This document shows positions 1-10,200 of a stretch of DNA of 64,000 bases, piece after piece; the stretch's first letter is position 1; each line of letters starts with the position of its first letter. The notes under the pieces were generated by a model. That model searched no databases, was not told where the DNA came from, and saw only the letters and a list, made by a program, of their open reading frames with translations. This DNA is from Paenibacillus sp. V4I3 (GTDB lineage Bacteria > Bacillota > Bacilli > Paenibacillales > NBRC-103111). Location: the NCBI RefSeq assembly GCF_030817215.1, contig NZ_JAUSZA010000001.1, positions 2,826,501 to 2,890,500 on the forward strand. The letters run 5' to 3'. The position numbers and the translations under genes were made by a program.

Positions 1-1
1 A

Positions 2-112
2 TACGGTATCGCTGAGGTTTGGGTTCTGTTCCTCATCATCATGTTCTTCACTCTGCTTACTTACAGGTATTCCAATCGATTCGTGTATTACGAAAATGAC
101 AATAGGGGGTGA
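2..112 (+). CDS. Sugar ABC transporter permease, MalF-type (C-terminal fragment)
   Basis: This is an open frame entering from the left edge with no start in the window. The 36 visible residues are a hydrophobic helix (VLFLIIMFFTLLTYRYSNRF) and a short polar tail, as at the C-terminus of an inner-membrane permease of the MalF/LplB class. It ends with TGA at 110-112, six bases before the next permease gene, the usual order of paired sugar permeases. Family assignment rests mostly on this context, because too little protein is visible for motif identification. Confidence 0.7.
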   Translation, partial: YGIAEVWVLFLIIMFFTLLTYRYSNRFVYYENDNRG

Positions 113-117
113 AACGA

Positions 118-1002
118 ATGGCTATGTCCCAGTCTGCGGTAATAGAAAATTCCCGGACAGCCGACCGTGTATCCAAATATCCGTTGAAAGATACGGTTCG
201 TTTCTTGATTCTTCTCGTCGGCTCCATCGCCATGCTGTATCCGCTCCTCTGGATGATTACGATAGCGCTGAAAGGGAATGAAGAAATATTCAAGATACCG
301 CCCGATTGGTACCCGAAGGAGTTTCATCTGGAAAACTTCGTCAAGGGAACGCAGACTATCAACTTCTGGAGGACGTTCGGCAACTCGATGTTCATCGCCG
401 TCGCCAGCACGATTGGGCAAGTCGTCAGCTCGGTCCTCGTCGGATACGGAATCGGCAGGCTTCGTTTTCCGGGACGTAAAATGTGGTTTTCGTTCTTCGT
501 TGGCAGCCTGATGCTGCCGGGCTTCGTAGGGCTCGTTCCGATCTTTCATCTGTTCACCTCGCTCGGCTGGTACAATACTTATCTTCCGCTGATTGTACCG
601 GCATTTCTCGGCAATGCCACCTTTACGTTCTTGTTCATCCAATTCACGAGCACGATTCCGAAATCGTTCGACGAGGCATCCAAGATCGACGGGGCCGGAG
701 ACTTCCAAATCCTTTGGTATGTGCTTGTTCCCATGTCGCTGCCAGTCATCGTCACCATGATTATCTTCGCCTTTAACGGAGCATGGAACCAATACCTGGA
801 GCCACTCATCTATATTGCGGATCAAAGCAAATGGACGCTATCGGTAGCTCTTGCCTCCTATGCATCGAATTGGACGACGCAATGGAACTACTTCATGGCC
901 GCAGATTTAATCTATATGCTGCCCATGATCATCATCTTTTTCCTTGGCCAAAAGTATTTTATGCAGGGTCTCGGGTCGGTCAATTCCGCCGGCTTGAAAT
1001 AA
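118..1002 (+). CDS. Carbohydrate ABC transporter permease, MalG-type
   Basis: This is an integral membrane subunit of a carbohydrate importer. About six hydrophobic segments are visible, and near residue 190 there is the cytoplasmic EAA loop (EASKIDGAGDFQILWYVLVP) that contacts the ATPase. I place the start at ATG 118 behind AGGGGGTG (104-111). An upstream in-frame GTG at 109 lies inside that ribosome site and is unlikely. The C-terminal stretch, with FFLGQKYFMQGLGSVNSAGLK-like ending, is typical of the MalG/LplC group. It lies directly behind the other permease and 23 bp before the binding lipoprotein, so the three form one operon. No ATPase gene is seen nearby. As is common in Firmicutes, a shared MsmK-type ATPase encoded elsewhere may serve it (inference). 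Confidence 0.93.
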   Translation: MAMSQSAVIENSRTADRVSKYPLKDTVRFLILLVGSIAMLYPLLWMITIALKGNEEIFKIPPDWYPKEFHLENFVKGTQTINFWRTFGNSMFIAVASTIGQVVSSVLVGYGIGRLRFPGRKMWFSFFVGSLMLPGFVGLVPIFHLFTSLGWYNTYLPLIVPAFLGNATFTFLFIQFTSTIPKSFDEASKIDGAGDFQILWYVLVPMSLPVIVTMIIFAFNGAWNQYLEPLIYIADQSKWTLSVALASYASNWTTQWNYFMAADLIYMLPMIIIFFLGQKYFMQGLGSVNSAGLK

Positions 1003-1025
1003 ATAATTCAAGGAGGTCCATAGAA

Positions 1026-2357
1026 ATGAAAGCGATTAAATTGGTGAGTCTGGCAGGAGCGTTAACTCTGGCATTGGGGACGGTGGTAGGTTGTTCGGAA
1101 AGCACGAGCTCAGGCGGAGGTGCGACCGCGCCGGCAGCTACATCCGGCAACAGCAGTAAAGCGACGTCCACGGAGGTCACGCTGATGACTTGGGAATCCC
1201 AAGCGATGAATGATAAGATCATGGCTTCGATGAAGAAGTTCGAGGAGCAGAATCCGGGCATCACCGTTAAGCTGCTTCCGGCACCGCTTCAAGATTACGG
1301 CATCAAAATCAACGGGATGATGGCAGCCAAACAGGCTCCTGATATTTTCATGACCGGCAACGACATGACGCTGCAAAACGGCGCGAAAGGCCTTCTTTAC
1401 GACTGGTCGGCCAAAGCAAGTTCGGATCAGGAGTATATGAATGGATTTTATCCGGGTGTCGTCGACAGTTGGAAATCAAATAACAAGCTTTACGGGTTGC
1501 CGGGCCTTCTAAATACGTATGGTGTTTTCTACAACAAAAAGCTGTTCAAAGATGCCGGGCTTCCAGAGCCGAAGCAGGGTTGGACGTATGATGAGTTTTT
1601 TGGCGCCATGGCCAAATTGACATCTAATAAAGGCGGCATTCAGCAGTATGGATATTATGGCCGACCTGATGCATTTAACGTATCGCTGTACTCGGTATCG
1701 GCCGGAGGCGCTCCTTTTACGGATTCGATCGTAAACCCGACGAAGGTGGAAGTGAGCCCGCAATTTATCGAGGGCGTGAAGAAGTATCAGAAGGCGATTG
1801 CCGACAAATCCATGATTCCGCCGACGTTCGACCAATCGGGCGTTATGGCGTCATTTAAGGACGGCAAAGTTGCGATGACGATGCAAGGGCAGTGGGTGGC
1901 AGACGACCTGATCCGCAATGCGCCGAACCTGGAATGGGGATATGCTCCTCAGCCTGTCGTGAAGACGCAATCGGAGATTTATGACGCCGTCGGTTGGTGC
2001 AGCCCGGCCACTATCAAGAATCCGGATGCGGTCTGGAAAGTGCTGATGTATCTTGATTCGTCAATGTATCAGGAAGTGCTGCCGTCCACACCGGTCGCTC
2101 CCGCCGCTTACAAATCGGCCGCAGGCGCTTATTTCGACACGCTCAAGAAAGCGGGGCATCCGGATTTGGCGGACGGTATCGATTATATTCTAAAATCACC
2201 GAACATTCAGCCGGTACGGTTCCTTACGACCTGGTCCGGGAAAGCAGGCCCGTTCATCGACGCCGTCTGGAATAATGTCTTGAGCGGCAAAGCCGGCGAA
2301 GCCGAGCTGAAGGATACGGCCGACAAGGTGAACAAAGTGATAGCGTCATCCAAATAA
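1026..2357 (+). CDS. Sugar-binding lipoprotein of ABC transporter (family 1 solute-binding protein)
   Basis: This is the extracellular substrate-binding subunit for the preceding permeases, 443 residues. The N-terminus has a lysine-containing start, a hydrophobic core and a lipobox ending at Cys23 (TVVGC), followed by a Ser/Gly/Thr/Ala-rich linker, so it should be a membrane-anchored lipoprotein. The body carries the family pattern VTLMTWES...FEEQNPGITV near the start, and GVFYNKKLFKDAGLPEP and YEF-like segments in the middle. The start at ATG 1026 is chosen because AAGGAGGTC (1010-1018) sits eight bases upstream. A longer in-frame reading back to 783 overlaps the permease gene and has no signal. 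The ligand is unknown. The downstream GH76 gene suggests mannose-containing oligosaccharides (inference). Confidence 0.93.
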   Translation: MKAIKLVSLAGALTLALGTVVGCSESTSSGGGATAPAATSGNSSKATSTEVTLMTWESQAMNDKIMASMKKFEEQNPGITVKLLPAPLQDYGIKINGMMAAKQAPDIFMTGNDMTLQNGAKGLLYDWSAKASSDQEYMNGFYPGVVDSWKSNNKLYGLPGLLNTYGVFYNKKLFKDAGLPEPKQGWTYDEFFGAMAKLTSNKGGIQQYGYYGRPDAFNVSLYSVSAGGAPFTDSIVNPTKVEVSPQFIEGVKKYQKAIADKSMIPPTFDQSGVMASFKDGKVAMTMQGQWVADDLIRNAPNLEWGYAPQPVVKTQSEIYDAVGWCSPATIKNPDAVWKVLMYLDSSMYQEVLPSTPVAPAAYKSAAGAYFDTLKKAGHPDLADGIDYILKSPNIQPVRFLTTWSGKAGPFIDAVWNNVLSGKAGEAELKDTADKVNKVIASSK

Positions 2358-2374
2358 TCCAGGGAGGTAATGTA

Positions 2375-5300
2375 ATGGTACTGACAAAAAGGAGCCGCTC
2401 TAAACTTTTACTGTTGACAACGGCGTTTGCATTAACTTTCACATCATATTCTGCCCTGGGAAGCCCAAAAGCGAATGCATTTACTTCGTCGGACGGAGAT
2501 ACGGCCATACAAGCATTTAACGCGAAATTTTGGGACAGCAGCGCAAAGTTATTTTGGAAAAATTCGAATCGCGGCAGCAACTATATGGACTTTTGGATAG
2601 AAGCGGAGCTTTGGGAAATGGTCATGGACGCCTATCTTCATACTTCCGATGCCGGCTTGAAAGCGCAGCTTCGAACTCAGATTGACGACATTTTTGACGG
2701 TACGGTAGCGAAATACGGGGAGGATTGGACGAACAATCATTTCAATGACGACATCATGTGGTGGGCGATGGGTTCAGCAAGAGCCTACGAAATAACGAAG
2801 AATCAAAAATATTTGGATAAAGCCAAGTATTATTTCGACTTTGTTTACAATACGCAATGGGATGACAGCTTTGCGAACGGCGGCATCTGGTGGATGAATA
2901 CGGATCACTCTACGAAGAATGCCTGTATTAACTTCCCCGCAGCCGAAGCGGCCGTTTATCTGTATAACATCACGAAGGACGATCATTATTTGGATGCGGC
3001 CACCCGCATTTACCGATGGAGCAAGACGATGCTTACGGACGGTAACGGGAAAGTGTTTGACCGCATCGAGATGGAGAAAGGCGCCGTCCCCGATGCGACT
3101 CATTACAATCAGGGCACTTTCATCGGCGCAGCGGTAGGATTGTATCAAATAACCGGAAATACCGTGTATCTTGACGATGCTGTGAAAGCGGCGAGCTTTA
3201 CCAAAGATCATTTAGTCGATGAAAACCGCTTGTTGCGCTATGAAGGACCGAACCACGACCTAAAAGGCGGCAAAACGATCCTGCTTCGCAATCTTGCCTA
3301 TCTGCAAAAGACCGTCAACGAGCGAAGCGAAAGCACCTACAAGCAATTCGCTGCGGACTTTAATTACTGGGTGGCTTTCAACGCCCAAACGGCATGGAAC
3401 AATCGAAACGCCGACAACATCGTCGACGGCAACTGGTCAGGGCAGCTGCTTTCCGGAACTTTTGAGGCTTGGGCATCATCCGGCGCAGTAGAAGCATTGT
3501 CCGTTTTGCAATCGCAGGACGTCGCACTCGGCGGGTATGCCTCCAAAAATCCTTTTAATAAGGTAGAAGCGGAAAGCTATAACGTCGGTACCGGATTTGT
3601 TATGGAAGGTAGCACGGATGGCTCGCTGCAGCTCGGCGGCATACAGCCCGGATACTATGCGGCGTATAAAAATGTCGACTTCGGATCTGAGGGTGCCATT
3701 GGCTTTATAGCCAGAGCGGCAAGCGGAACTCGTGGAGGGAACATCGAAATAAGACTCGACTCCTTGAACGGTACAAAAGTCGGAACCTTAAACGTTGAGG
3801 GGACAGGAGGATGGAACAATTTTACGGATGCCGTGACCGTCCTTAAAGACGATCAAGGGAACCCGAGCAAAGTAACCGGCGTACATAACGTCTATCTTGT
3901 CTTTACGAAGACGAACGATCAATATTTGTTTAATTTGAACTGGTTTAAATTCACAACAACGGATCCGACCAAGTCGGACGCATACGCAAGGCTGAAGGCC
4001 GGTCATTTCGACAGCAGCTCGGGTCTAAGCAAAAATGCAGATTGGGGCTTCCTGGACGGCATTAAAAATAACGCTTACGCCTCATATAAAGGCATTGACT
4101 TTGGATCTGGTGCGGCCGGCGTTACCGTTCATGTGACCAGCGGCAATCAAGGCGGCACGATTGAGGTGAAGCTAGATAGCCTGGACGGGCCGACCGCAGG
4201 TGTGATCGGAATTCCGGCTTTGGGAAACTGGAATAATTGGGTGGACTTGATGGCCAACATTGACGACACCAAGGCAGTTGGCGTTCACGATGTGTATCTC
4301 GTATTCCATGGCACAAACGGAAGCGATGCGCCCTGCAATTTGGATTGGTTCACCTTTACGACAGTTAAAGGGAAAGCAAGGGATGCTTATGGCAAGCTGG
4401 AGGCTGAGAATTATACCAGCGGCGTAGGCTTCGGTACGGAAAACGGTGGCGGTCAAACGTACTTGGCGGGAATATACGGTCCCAATAAGCCGAATGCCAT
4501 GTACAATTACATTGACTTTGGAACTCAGAGTCCGTCTAAATTTTATGTTAATGCGGCAAGTGCAACCGGCGGAGGAACGATAGAAGTTAGAGTCGATAGC
4601 GTGAGCGGCCCGGTTATCGCAACCAGTTCGGTTTCAGGAACCGGCGGATGGCAAGATTTCAAGGTTACCTCGGCGGACGTCACCACTCCTGTGAACGGAA
4701 AACATATCGTGTTCATGCTGTTCAAAGGCAACGATTGGTTATACAACTTCGATAAATTTACGTTCGGTGACCCGGCCGTGCTTACGGCACCGACTCCGCC
4801 GCCTGTGACTTTGCCTGATCATGTACCTCCGGGAGAGGTAGAGAACGTGCAAGCGATTCGCGGCAACGATGCCATGACATTGTATTGGGACGGCCCTTAT
4901 GACATCGACGGTCAAAAATCACAAATCGCGGTATTCAGCAACGGCCAACCGGTCGGAAACGCAATCGACGTCGGTCGAGGCATACAAACCGCCGTTTTAC
5001 CGGGACTTGACAAGAGCCATAACTACACGATTTTAATCAAGAACGTGGATAAATCGGGGAACGTATCGAAAGGAATCACCGTAGACAGCAAAGATTTGCC
5101 TTCCTTTGCTCTAACCGCTAACGGAATTATTATAAATGACGGTGATTCTTTTGAAGACGATACCGCTCTGAACTTCAAAGTATGGGATAACTTATCGGCG
5201 ATCACGACAGCAAAAGTCGCAATTGACGGTAAGGAATATACGATTGATCCGACGACGCAGCAAAGCATTGACATCGATATGGCCGGAAATCTAGGAATGA

Positions 5301-5647
5301 AAAAGGCCGCTATCACCATTGAGGACGCTTCTGGAAACAGGCTGGAGAACACAAGGAACGTCAGCGTGACGACCAGCGTCTATGCCATGCAGCATTTAAT
5401 AACCCGCTTCACGAATTCGGGAGAGCTGAGCGGAGCGATCGTCCCTCAGCTGACCAACTCTCTTAAGCAGGTTCAGCATCAGCTTGACAAAGGCAAGCAG
5501 GATCAAGCGGTAAAGCATATTCAAGATTTTATCAAGCACTTGAATAATGAAGCTTTAAGCGGCAACGTGCAAGCTCGTGCAAAGGCGATTCTGAATACGG
5601 ATGCTCAATTCCTCATTGATACTTGGCAGAAAAGGAAAGAGGGCTAA
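2375..5647 (+). CDS. Secreted GH76 endo-alpha-1,6-mannanase with three CBM6-like modules
   Basis: This is a 1090-residue secreted enzyme predicted to cut alpha-1,6-mannan backbones, as in fungal mannan or related glycans. Signal peptide about 1-35, ending ANA. Residues about 38-375 are a helical GH76 domain with the paired aspartates D125-D126 in NHFNDDIMWW, the catalytic pair known for this family. Three consecutive beta-sandwich repeats follow at about 396-530, 535-665 and 670-798 (openings VEAESYN, ARLKAGHF, KLEAENYT). They resemble CBM6-type carbohydrate-binding modules, and the middle copy is the most divergent. An FN3-like region at about 816-905 and an Ig-like region follow. The last 85 residues are a helical module (MQHLITRF...HLNNEALSG) like the FIMAH-type domains of Firmicute surface enzymes. 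Start ATG 2375 follows AGGGAGGTAA, 17 bp after the binding-protein gene, so it is in the transporter operon. Confidence 0.9.
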   Translation: MVLTKRSRSKLLLLTTAFALTFTSYSALGSPKANAFTSSDGDTAIQAFNAKFWDSSAKLFWKNSNRGSNYMDFWIEAELWEMVMDAYLHTSDAGLKAQLRTQIDDIFDGTVAKYGEDWTNNHFNDDIMWWAMGSARAYEITKNQKYLDKAKYYFDFVYNTQWDDSFANGGIWWMNTDHSTKNACINFPAAEAAVYLYNITKDDHYLDAATRIYRWSKTMLTDGNGKVFDRIEMEKGAVPDATHYNQGTFIGAAVGLYQITGNTVYLDDAVKAASFTKDHLVDENRLLRYEGPNHDLKGGKTILLRNLAYLQKTVNERSESTYKQFAADFNYWVAFNAQTAWNNRNADNIVDGNWSGQLLSGTFEAWASSGAVEALSVLQSQDVALGGYASKNPFNKVEAESYNVGTGFVMEGSTDGSLQLGGIQPGYYAAYKNVDFGSEGAIGFIARAASGTRGGNIEIRLDSLNGTKVGTLNVEGTGGWNNFTDAVTVLKDDQGNPSKVTGVHNVYLVFTKTNDQYLFNLNWFKFTTTDPTKSDAYARLKAGHFDSSSGLSKNADWGFLDGIKNNAYASYKGIDFGSGAAGVTVHVTSGNQGGTIEVKLDSLDGPTAGVIGIPALGNWNNWVDLMANIDDTKAVGVHDVYLVFHGTNGSDAPCNLDWFTFTTVKGKARDAYGKLEAENYTSGVGFGTENGGGQTYLAGIYGPNKPNAMYNYIDFGTQSPSKFYVNAASATGGGTIEVRVDSVSGPVIATSSVSGTGGWQDFKVTSADVTTPVNGKHIVFMLFKGNDWLYNFDKFTFGDPAVLTAPTPPPVTLPDHVPPGEVENVQAIRGNDAMTLYWDGPYDIDGQKSQIAVFSNGQPVGNAIDVGRGIQTAVLPGLDKSHNYTILIKNVDKSGNVSKGITVDSKDLPSFALTANGIIINDGDSFEDDTALNFKVWDNLSAITTAKVAIDGKEYTIDPTTQQSIDIDMAGNLGMKKAAITIEDASGNRLENTRNVSVTTSVYAMQHLITRFTNSGELSGAIVPQLTNSLKQVQHQLDKGKQDQAVKHIQDFIKHLNNEALSGNVQARAKAILNTDAQFLIDTWQKRKEG

Positions 5648-5659
5648 CCGTAAAAATAG

Positions 5660-5690
5660 GTAGGTCGACCGCAGGTCGACCTACATTTAT
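5660..5690 (+). terminator. Stem-loop after GH76 gene
   Basis: A perfect 11-bp inverted repeat (GTAGGTCGACC, 5660-5670; GGTCGACCTAC, 5674-5684) with a GCA loop follows the GH76 stop codon. Only ATTTAT follows it rather than a clear T run. It may be a weak terminator or an mRNA 3'-end stabiliser partly separating the transporter/GH76 part from the SLH gene. Confidence 0.5.
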
Positions 5691-5772
5691 ACATAGAAGA
5701 GGGGTCAAGCGTGATTAGATAGGGGCTACACTGGATGGCGCCAGCGGCGAATTCATTGAATAGGGGTGGGTT

Positions 5773-7248
5773 ATGAAAAAGCTTATCGTCCTGCTTATTC
5801 TTGCAGGCATCTTCTGGACGTCCTATGCTGGAAACGCTTTCTCGGCTTCCTCGGTAACTCTTCAGGAAATCAAGGATAGCAGAGCCCGGGATACCGTCGA
5901 AATTTCAGGACGCACCGATCTGGAGACGATCACGGTCAAAGTCTTAAGACCGAATCTAAGCATCCTTTATGTGAACGTTTTAAATGGAGGGGAATTCAGC
6001 GACTCGTTCACCTTGCCGGATGATTCCGTACCGGGCACCTATACCGTAATTGCCGGAAGCGGCGCCGTGCAGGATGTTAAGAAATTCCAAGTTATCGCGC
6101 CGAGCCGTGGAGAAGACGGCGGGAGCTCGGGCGGGGGAACGGTTCCTGCGCCGGCTAACCAGTCGCCAACGCTTAAGCCTGTCATACAGAACGGCATCGC
6201 ATCGGTTCAGCCGGAGGCGGGCCAAAACACAGCGCTGATAGCTGTTGAGGATTTTGCGAATATGCCGCTGAAGGTGCGATTTCGCGACATTTACCTCACG
6301 GTAGGGATGTCCGAAGTGCAGGCCTTACTCAAGCGGACAGCCAACTCGGAGGGGGCGGTATTGCAAGTCAAAGCGGAAGCTACCACAAGCACGGAAATGG
6401 GGCGTCTGACCCGCCAGAACGGTGCTCAATTGCAAATGGCCGGCGAGATTTTTGATGTCAAGGTGTCGCTGATTTCGAAGGACGGCACTGAAATTTGGGC
6501 CGTTCAGCTTGCAGGGGACATGGAGCTGTCTCTGCCTTACGATCCGAAGGCCGATGAACGCTTACTTGGTATCTACTACCGCAACGATGACACTAAGCAA
6601 TGGGAATACGTTGGCGGCACGGTGGATAAGAACTCGGAGCGGATACAAGTCAAGCTTAAACATCTGAGTTCTTATGCGGCTATCGCGTATAAAAAATCAT
6701 TCGATGACGTCCCATCCAGCCATTGGGCAAACCGAACGCTGGAATTGCTGGCTGCGCGGCATATCGTATCGGGCAAAACCGAAAACTTGTTCCAGCCTGA
6801 CGACCATACGACGCGGGCGGAATTCACGGCGATGCTCGTGCGCGTATTGGAGCTGCCGACCGGCAAAGGAAGCACTCCCTTCTCGGACGTAAGCGCTGAT
6901 GCTTGGTACGCCGATCCCATCCAGAGAGCCTATGCGGCCGGGTTGATCTCTGGGCTAACGGATGCCGAGTTCCGTCCCGATGCCGCCATTACCCGCGAAC
7001 AGATGGCTTTGCTGCTCGTGAAGGCTTATGAGGCCAAACGCGGGAGCATTCATGCGGGGCAGTCTTCGCTGCCGGTCTTCAAGGATCAGGATCAGATTTC
7101 CGGATGGGCCCGGGAAGCTGTGAACCAAGCATGGACCGCGAAGCTGATGCAGGGCATCGGTGAGGGCACATTTGATGCTCAATCCGCAGCTACGCGTTCA
7201 CAGAATGCTCAAGCGATCTACAATTTGATGCAAAACCTTTTGCCCTAA
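5773..7248 (+). CDS. SLH-domain cell-surface protein
   Basis: This is a 491-residue exported protein that should attach to pyruvylated secondary cell-wall polymer through three S-layer-homology repeats at about 308-360, 370-425 and 435-490. Each repeat begins with the FxDV...HWA or related signature (FDDVPSSHWANRTLELLAA; PFSDVSADAWYADPIQRAY; FKDQDQISGWAREAV). Signal peptide about 1-25. The first 110 residues form a beta-rich Ig-like segment, followed by a Gly/Ser/Pro linker and a central region of unrecognised family. No catalytic motif was seen. ATG 5773 follows AGGGGTGGG. Its place between a secreted mannanase and a GH97 enzyme suggests an anchoring or glycan-capture role (inference). Confidence 0.88.
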   Translation: MKKLIVLLILAGIFWTSYAGNAFSASSVTLQEIKDSRARDTVEISGRTDLETITVKVLRPNLSILYVNVLNGGEFSDSFTLPDDSVPGTYTVIAGSGAVQDVKKFQVIAPSRGEDGGSSGGGTVPAPANQSPTLKPVIQNGIASVQPEAGQNTALIAVEDFANMPLKVRFRDIYLTVGMSEVQALLKRTANSEGAVLQVKAEATTSTEMGRLTRQNGAQLQMAGEIFDVKVSLISKDGTEIWAVQLAGDMELSLPYDPKADERLLGIYYRNDDTKQWEYVGGTVDKNSERIQVKLKHLSSYAAIAYKKSFDDVPSSHWANRTLELLAARHIVSGKTENLFQPDDHTTRAEFTAMLVRVLELPTGKGSTPFSDVSADAWYADPIQRAYAAGLISGLTDAEFRPDAAITREQMALLLVKAYEAKRGSIHAGQSSLPVFKDQDQISGWAREAVNQAWTAKLMQGIGEGTFDAQSAATRSQNAQAIYNLMQNLLP

Positions 7249-7288
7249 CAGCAGTTGGGCCAAACCATGAATCAGGAGGAGAGTACGC

Positions 7289-10200
7289 TTGCATAATAGA
7301 CGCTATTTGCGGCCAATTGCGGCCAAGTTGTTTTTGATGGTTTGCTTGCTGTTTGGCAGCTTGCCTTTCGGATTGCCGGGAACTGTCGTGGCCAATTCCG
7401 TGCAGCTTCCATTCACGCACAAGACATTCGATGAAGGAACTGGTACGACGGCAACGAATGCATCGGTGACCGTGGCGACCTATAACGAAAGCTCAACCGC
7501 CCTCGTTGTGAGCGATGTAGTATACGCGTCCGACCTGAACTGGGTCAGCATGGAATCGTACTGGAGCGGCGCCAAAAAAGATAAGTCGCTGGACGGCAAC
7601 ACACTGACCTCGGCGGGGAAAACGTACAATAAGGGCATCGGGGCGCATGCAAATTCCAAAATCGTGTACAATCTCGACCCAGCCTACAAGCGCTTTACGG
7701 CGGTTGCCGGGATTGACGACGAGGTCAAATCGAACCCGGATCATGTCAAGGCCAAGACCAAATTTCACGTCAAGGCGGACGATAAGGTCATCGCCAGTTC
7801 GCCGGAATTGAAATTTAACGAAACTTATACATTCCAGGTCACGATTCCGGCCGGGGCCAAGACACTGACCCTGATCACCGATGACTTGGGCGACCCGACT
7901 TGTGACCATACGGATTGGTTGGACGCCCGGTTCCTGTTGACCGACGGAAATGGCGGCTGGTCGCCTTCCGAGCCTGTCGCTATCGCCAGCCCCGGAGGCC
8001 AAGTCATGAGTACGATTGAGCAGATTGACGGACGCTTGACCTATTCCATGAAGTTTAACGGTGCACCTGTCGTTGAAAAGTCGGTGCTCGGCGTCATTGT
8101 GGACGGCCACGATATCGGCGAGCGGGTGCTCTGGGACCGGACTCAGGCGGTTAGTGTTTCTCCGGACGCTTTCACTTATCCAATAACCGGCAACCATTCC
8201 ACAGCCAGGGATCATCACACACTCACAACGATTCCGATTACGGACGTGAACAGCGGCATGACCTACAAGCTCCAAGTCAAACTGTTTGACGATGGAATCG
8301 CTTTTCGATATGTGATTCCGCCGGGAACCTCGGACCGCGTGTTCTCGGGCGAGAGCACCAGCTTCCGGCTCCCCGCGGACAGTACCGTGTGGTATCAGCA
8401 AAATACAACCAATTATGAAGGTCGCTTCACGAAGCAGAGCGCCCAATCTGTTCCTGTGAATACGAAAATCGGCCCACCGATGACGATTAAGCTGCCGGGC
8501 AGCGCCGGGTATGCCGCAATTACCGAGGGAGCGCTCGTTCAATATGTCGGCATGACCTTGAATGCCGAAGGCGGCGCCAACTTCAAAGCCAATTTCATCA
8601 ACAGCGGCAACTGGACCTTGTCCGGCGAGGTTTCGACGCCCTGGAGAATCGTAACCGTAGCCCGTGACTTGAACGGTCTCGTGAACAACGACATCATGAC
8701 CAATGTGAGCCCGCCGCAAGCGCCGATCTTTGACAACAACACCGATTGGATTAAGCCCGGCTCTTCCACCTGGTCCTGGGTTGTGGACGGCGATGTCAGC
8801 AAACGCAACATGCTGCTCTATATCGACTACGCCGCCGAAATTGGCATTCCGTACAATCTGATTGACGAAGGATGGACGGACTGGGCATCAACGCCTGAAG
8901 AGTATTGGGCCGCTGTCAAAGAAGTCGTGGACTACGGCAAATCCAAGCATGTCGAAAGCTGGCTATGGAAATCCGCTTCCGATCGCTTCGGCATCAAAGG
9001 CCTCTTCAACCGCGAGGATCGGCTCGCCTTCTTCGAAAAGGCCAAAGCGGCAGGGGTAATCGGGGTCAAGATCGATTTCATCGACGGCGAAGAGCTGTTC
9101 AAGATGAATTTCTATAAAGACACGCTGGAGGACGCCGCAAAATATCACCTGATGGTCAATTTCCATGGGGCCAATAAACCGACGGGCATGTCGCGGACTT
9201 ATCCCAATGAATTGTCCCGCGAGGCCGTGCACGGTCTGGAGCAAGGCGCGCCGCCGGCCGATCATAACGCCACCTTGCCGTTCACCCGCTACCTGGCAGG
9301 TCATGGAGACTATACGCCAATGTCGCTCAGCAACCGGATGGGCAAAAGCTCCTGGAGCCATCAGGTGGCCACGGCGCTAAGCCTTACCTCGCCGATTCTT
9401 TCCTTCGGGGAGCATCCGGAGAACATGCTGCTGAATCCGGCAGTAGAGCTGTTCAAAAGCATGCCGACGGCCTGGGATGAGACGATTGTATTGCCCGGCA
9501 GCGAAATCGGAGAGGTTTCGGCGATGGCCCGCCGCTCCGGTACGACCTGGTATGTGGCTGTCATGAACGGACTGGAGGAGCGCACGATGGGTCTGAACCT
9601 GTCGTTCCTCGGCAGCGGGAAGTACAATGCCAGCATCTATGCAGACGATTTTACGAAGCCCAACACTTACAGTCTTGATAAGCAGATTGTATCTTCAGGC
9701 GCCGTGCTAACCATGAAGATGCGAGGCAGCGGAGGCTATGTTGCCAAATTCAGCCAGCTTGACATGGAGCCGTTCGGCGGGGGATTTCTGGATCAACGTA
9801 CGGTTCATTTGAAAACATCGGACAGCTCGAGCGAGATTCATTATACGCTGGACGGTTCCGAACCGAAGGCTAGCTCTCCGAGATACGAGAAGGAAATCGT
9901 GATCACCGATTCCGTCGTCCTTCGTGCGGTCATCACGAGCGGGGAAGGAGCCGGCAGCACCGTCACGGCCCGATTCAACAAGACCTTGCCTATCATAAAG
10001 ATCCTGTACGACGGGGATCGGAACTGGGTCAATCCAGGCGGGAAAGTAAGGATACAGACCAATGCGGAGGGAAGCGACTTCGAAATTCGCTATACGCTGG
10101 ACGATAGCGAACCGAGCCAATACTCGCTGCTGTATACGGGACCTTTTGCTCTCCCTGTAAGCACGGCTAAATTGAAAGCCAAGCTTTTTGTGAAAGGACA

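Noticed and set aside
88..825. 245-codon minus-strand frame opposite the MalG-type permease
   Set aside because: Highly charged low-complexity sequence typical of antisense of a membrane protein gene.
783..1025. 81-codon N-terminal extension of the first sugar-binding protein
   Set aside because: It overlaps the permease gene, while ATG 1026 has a perfect ribosome site and starts a lipoprotein signal peptide.
7493..8719. 408-codon open frame on the minus strand inside the GH97 gene
   Set aside because: It is antisense to a clear GH97 gene, is rich in Arg/His/Gly from mirrored codon bias, and has no ribosome site or domain.
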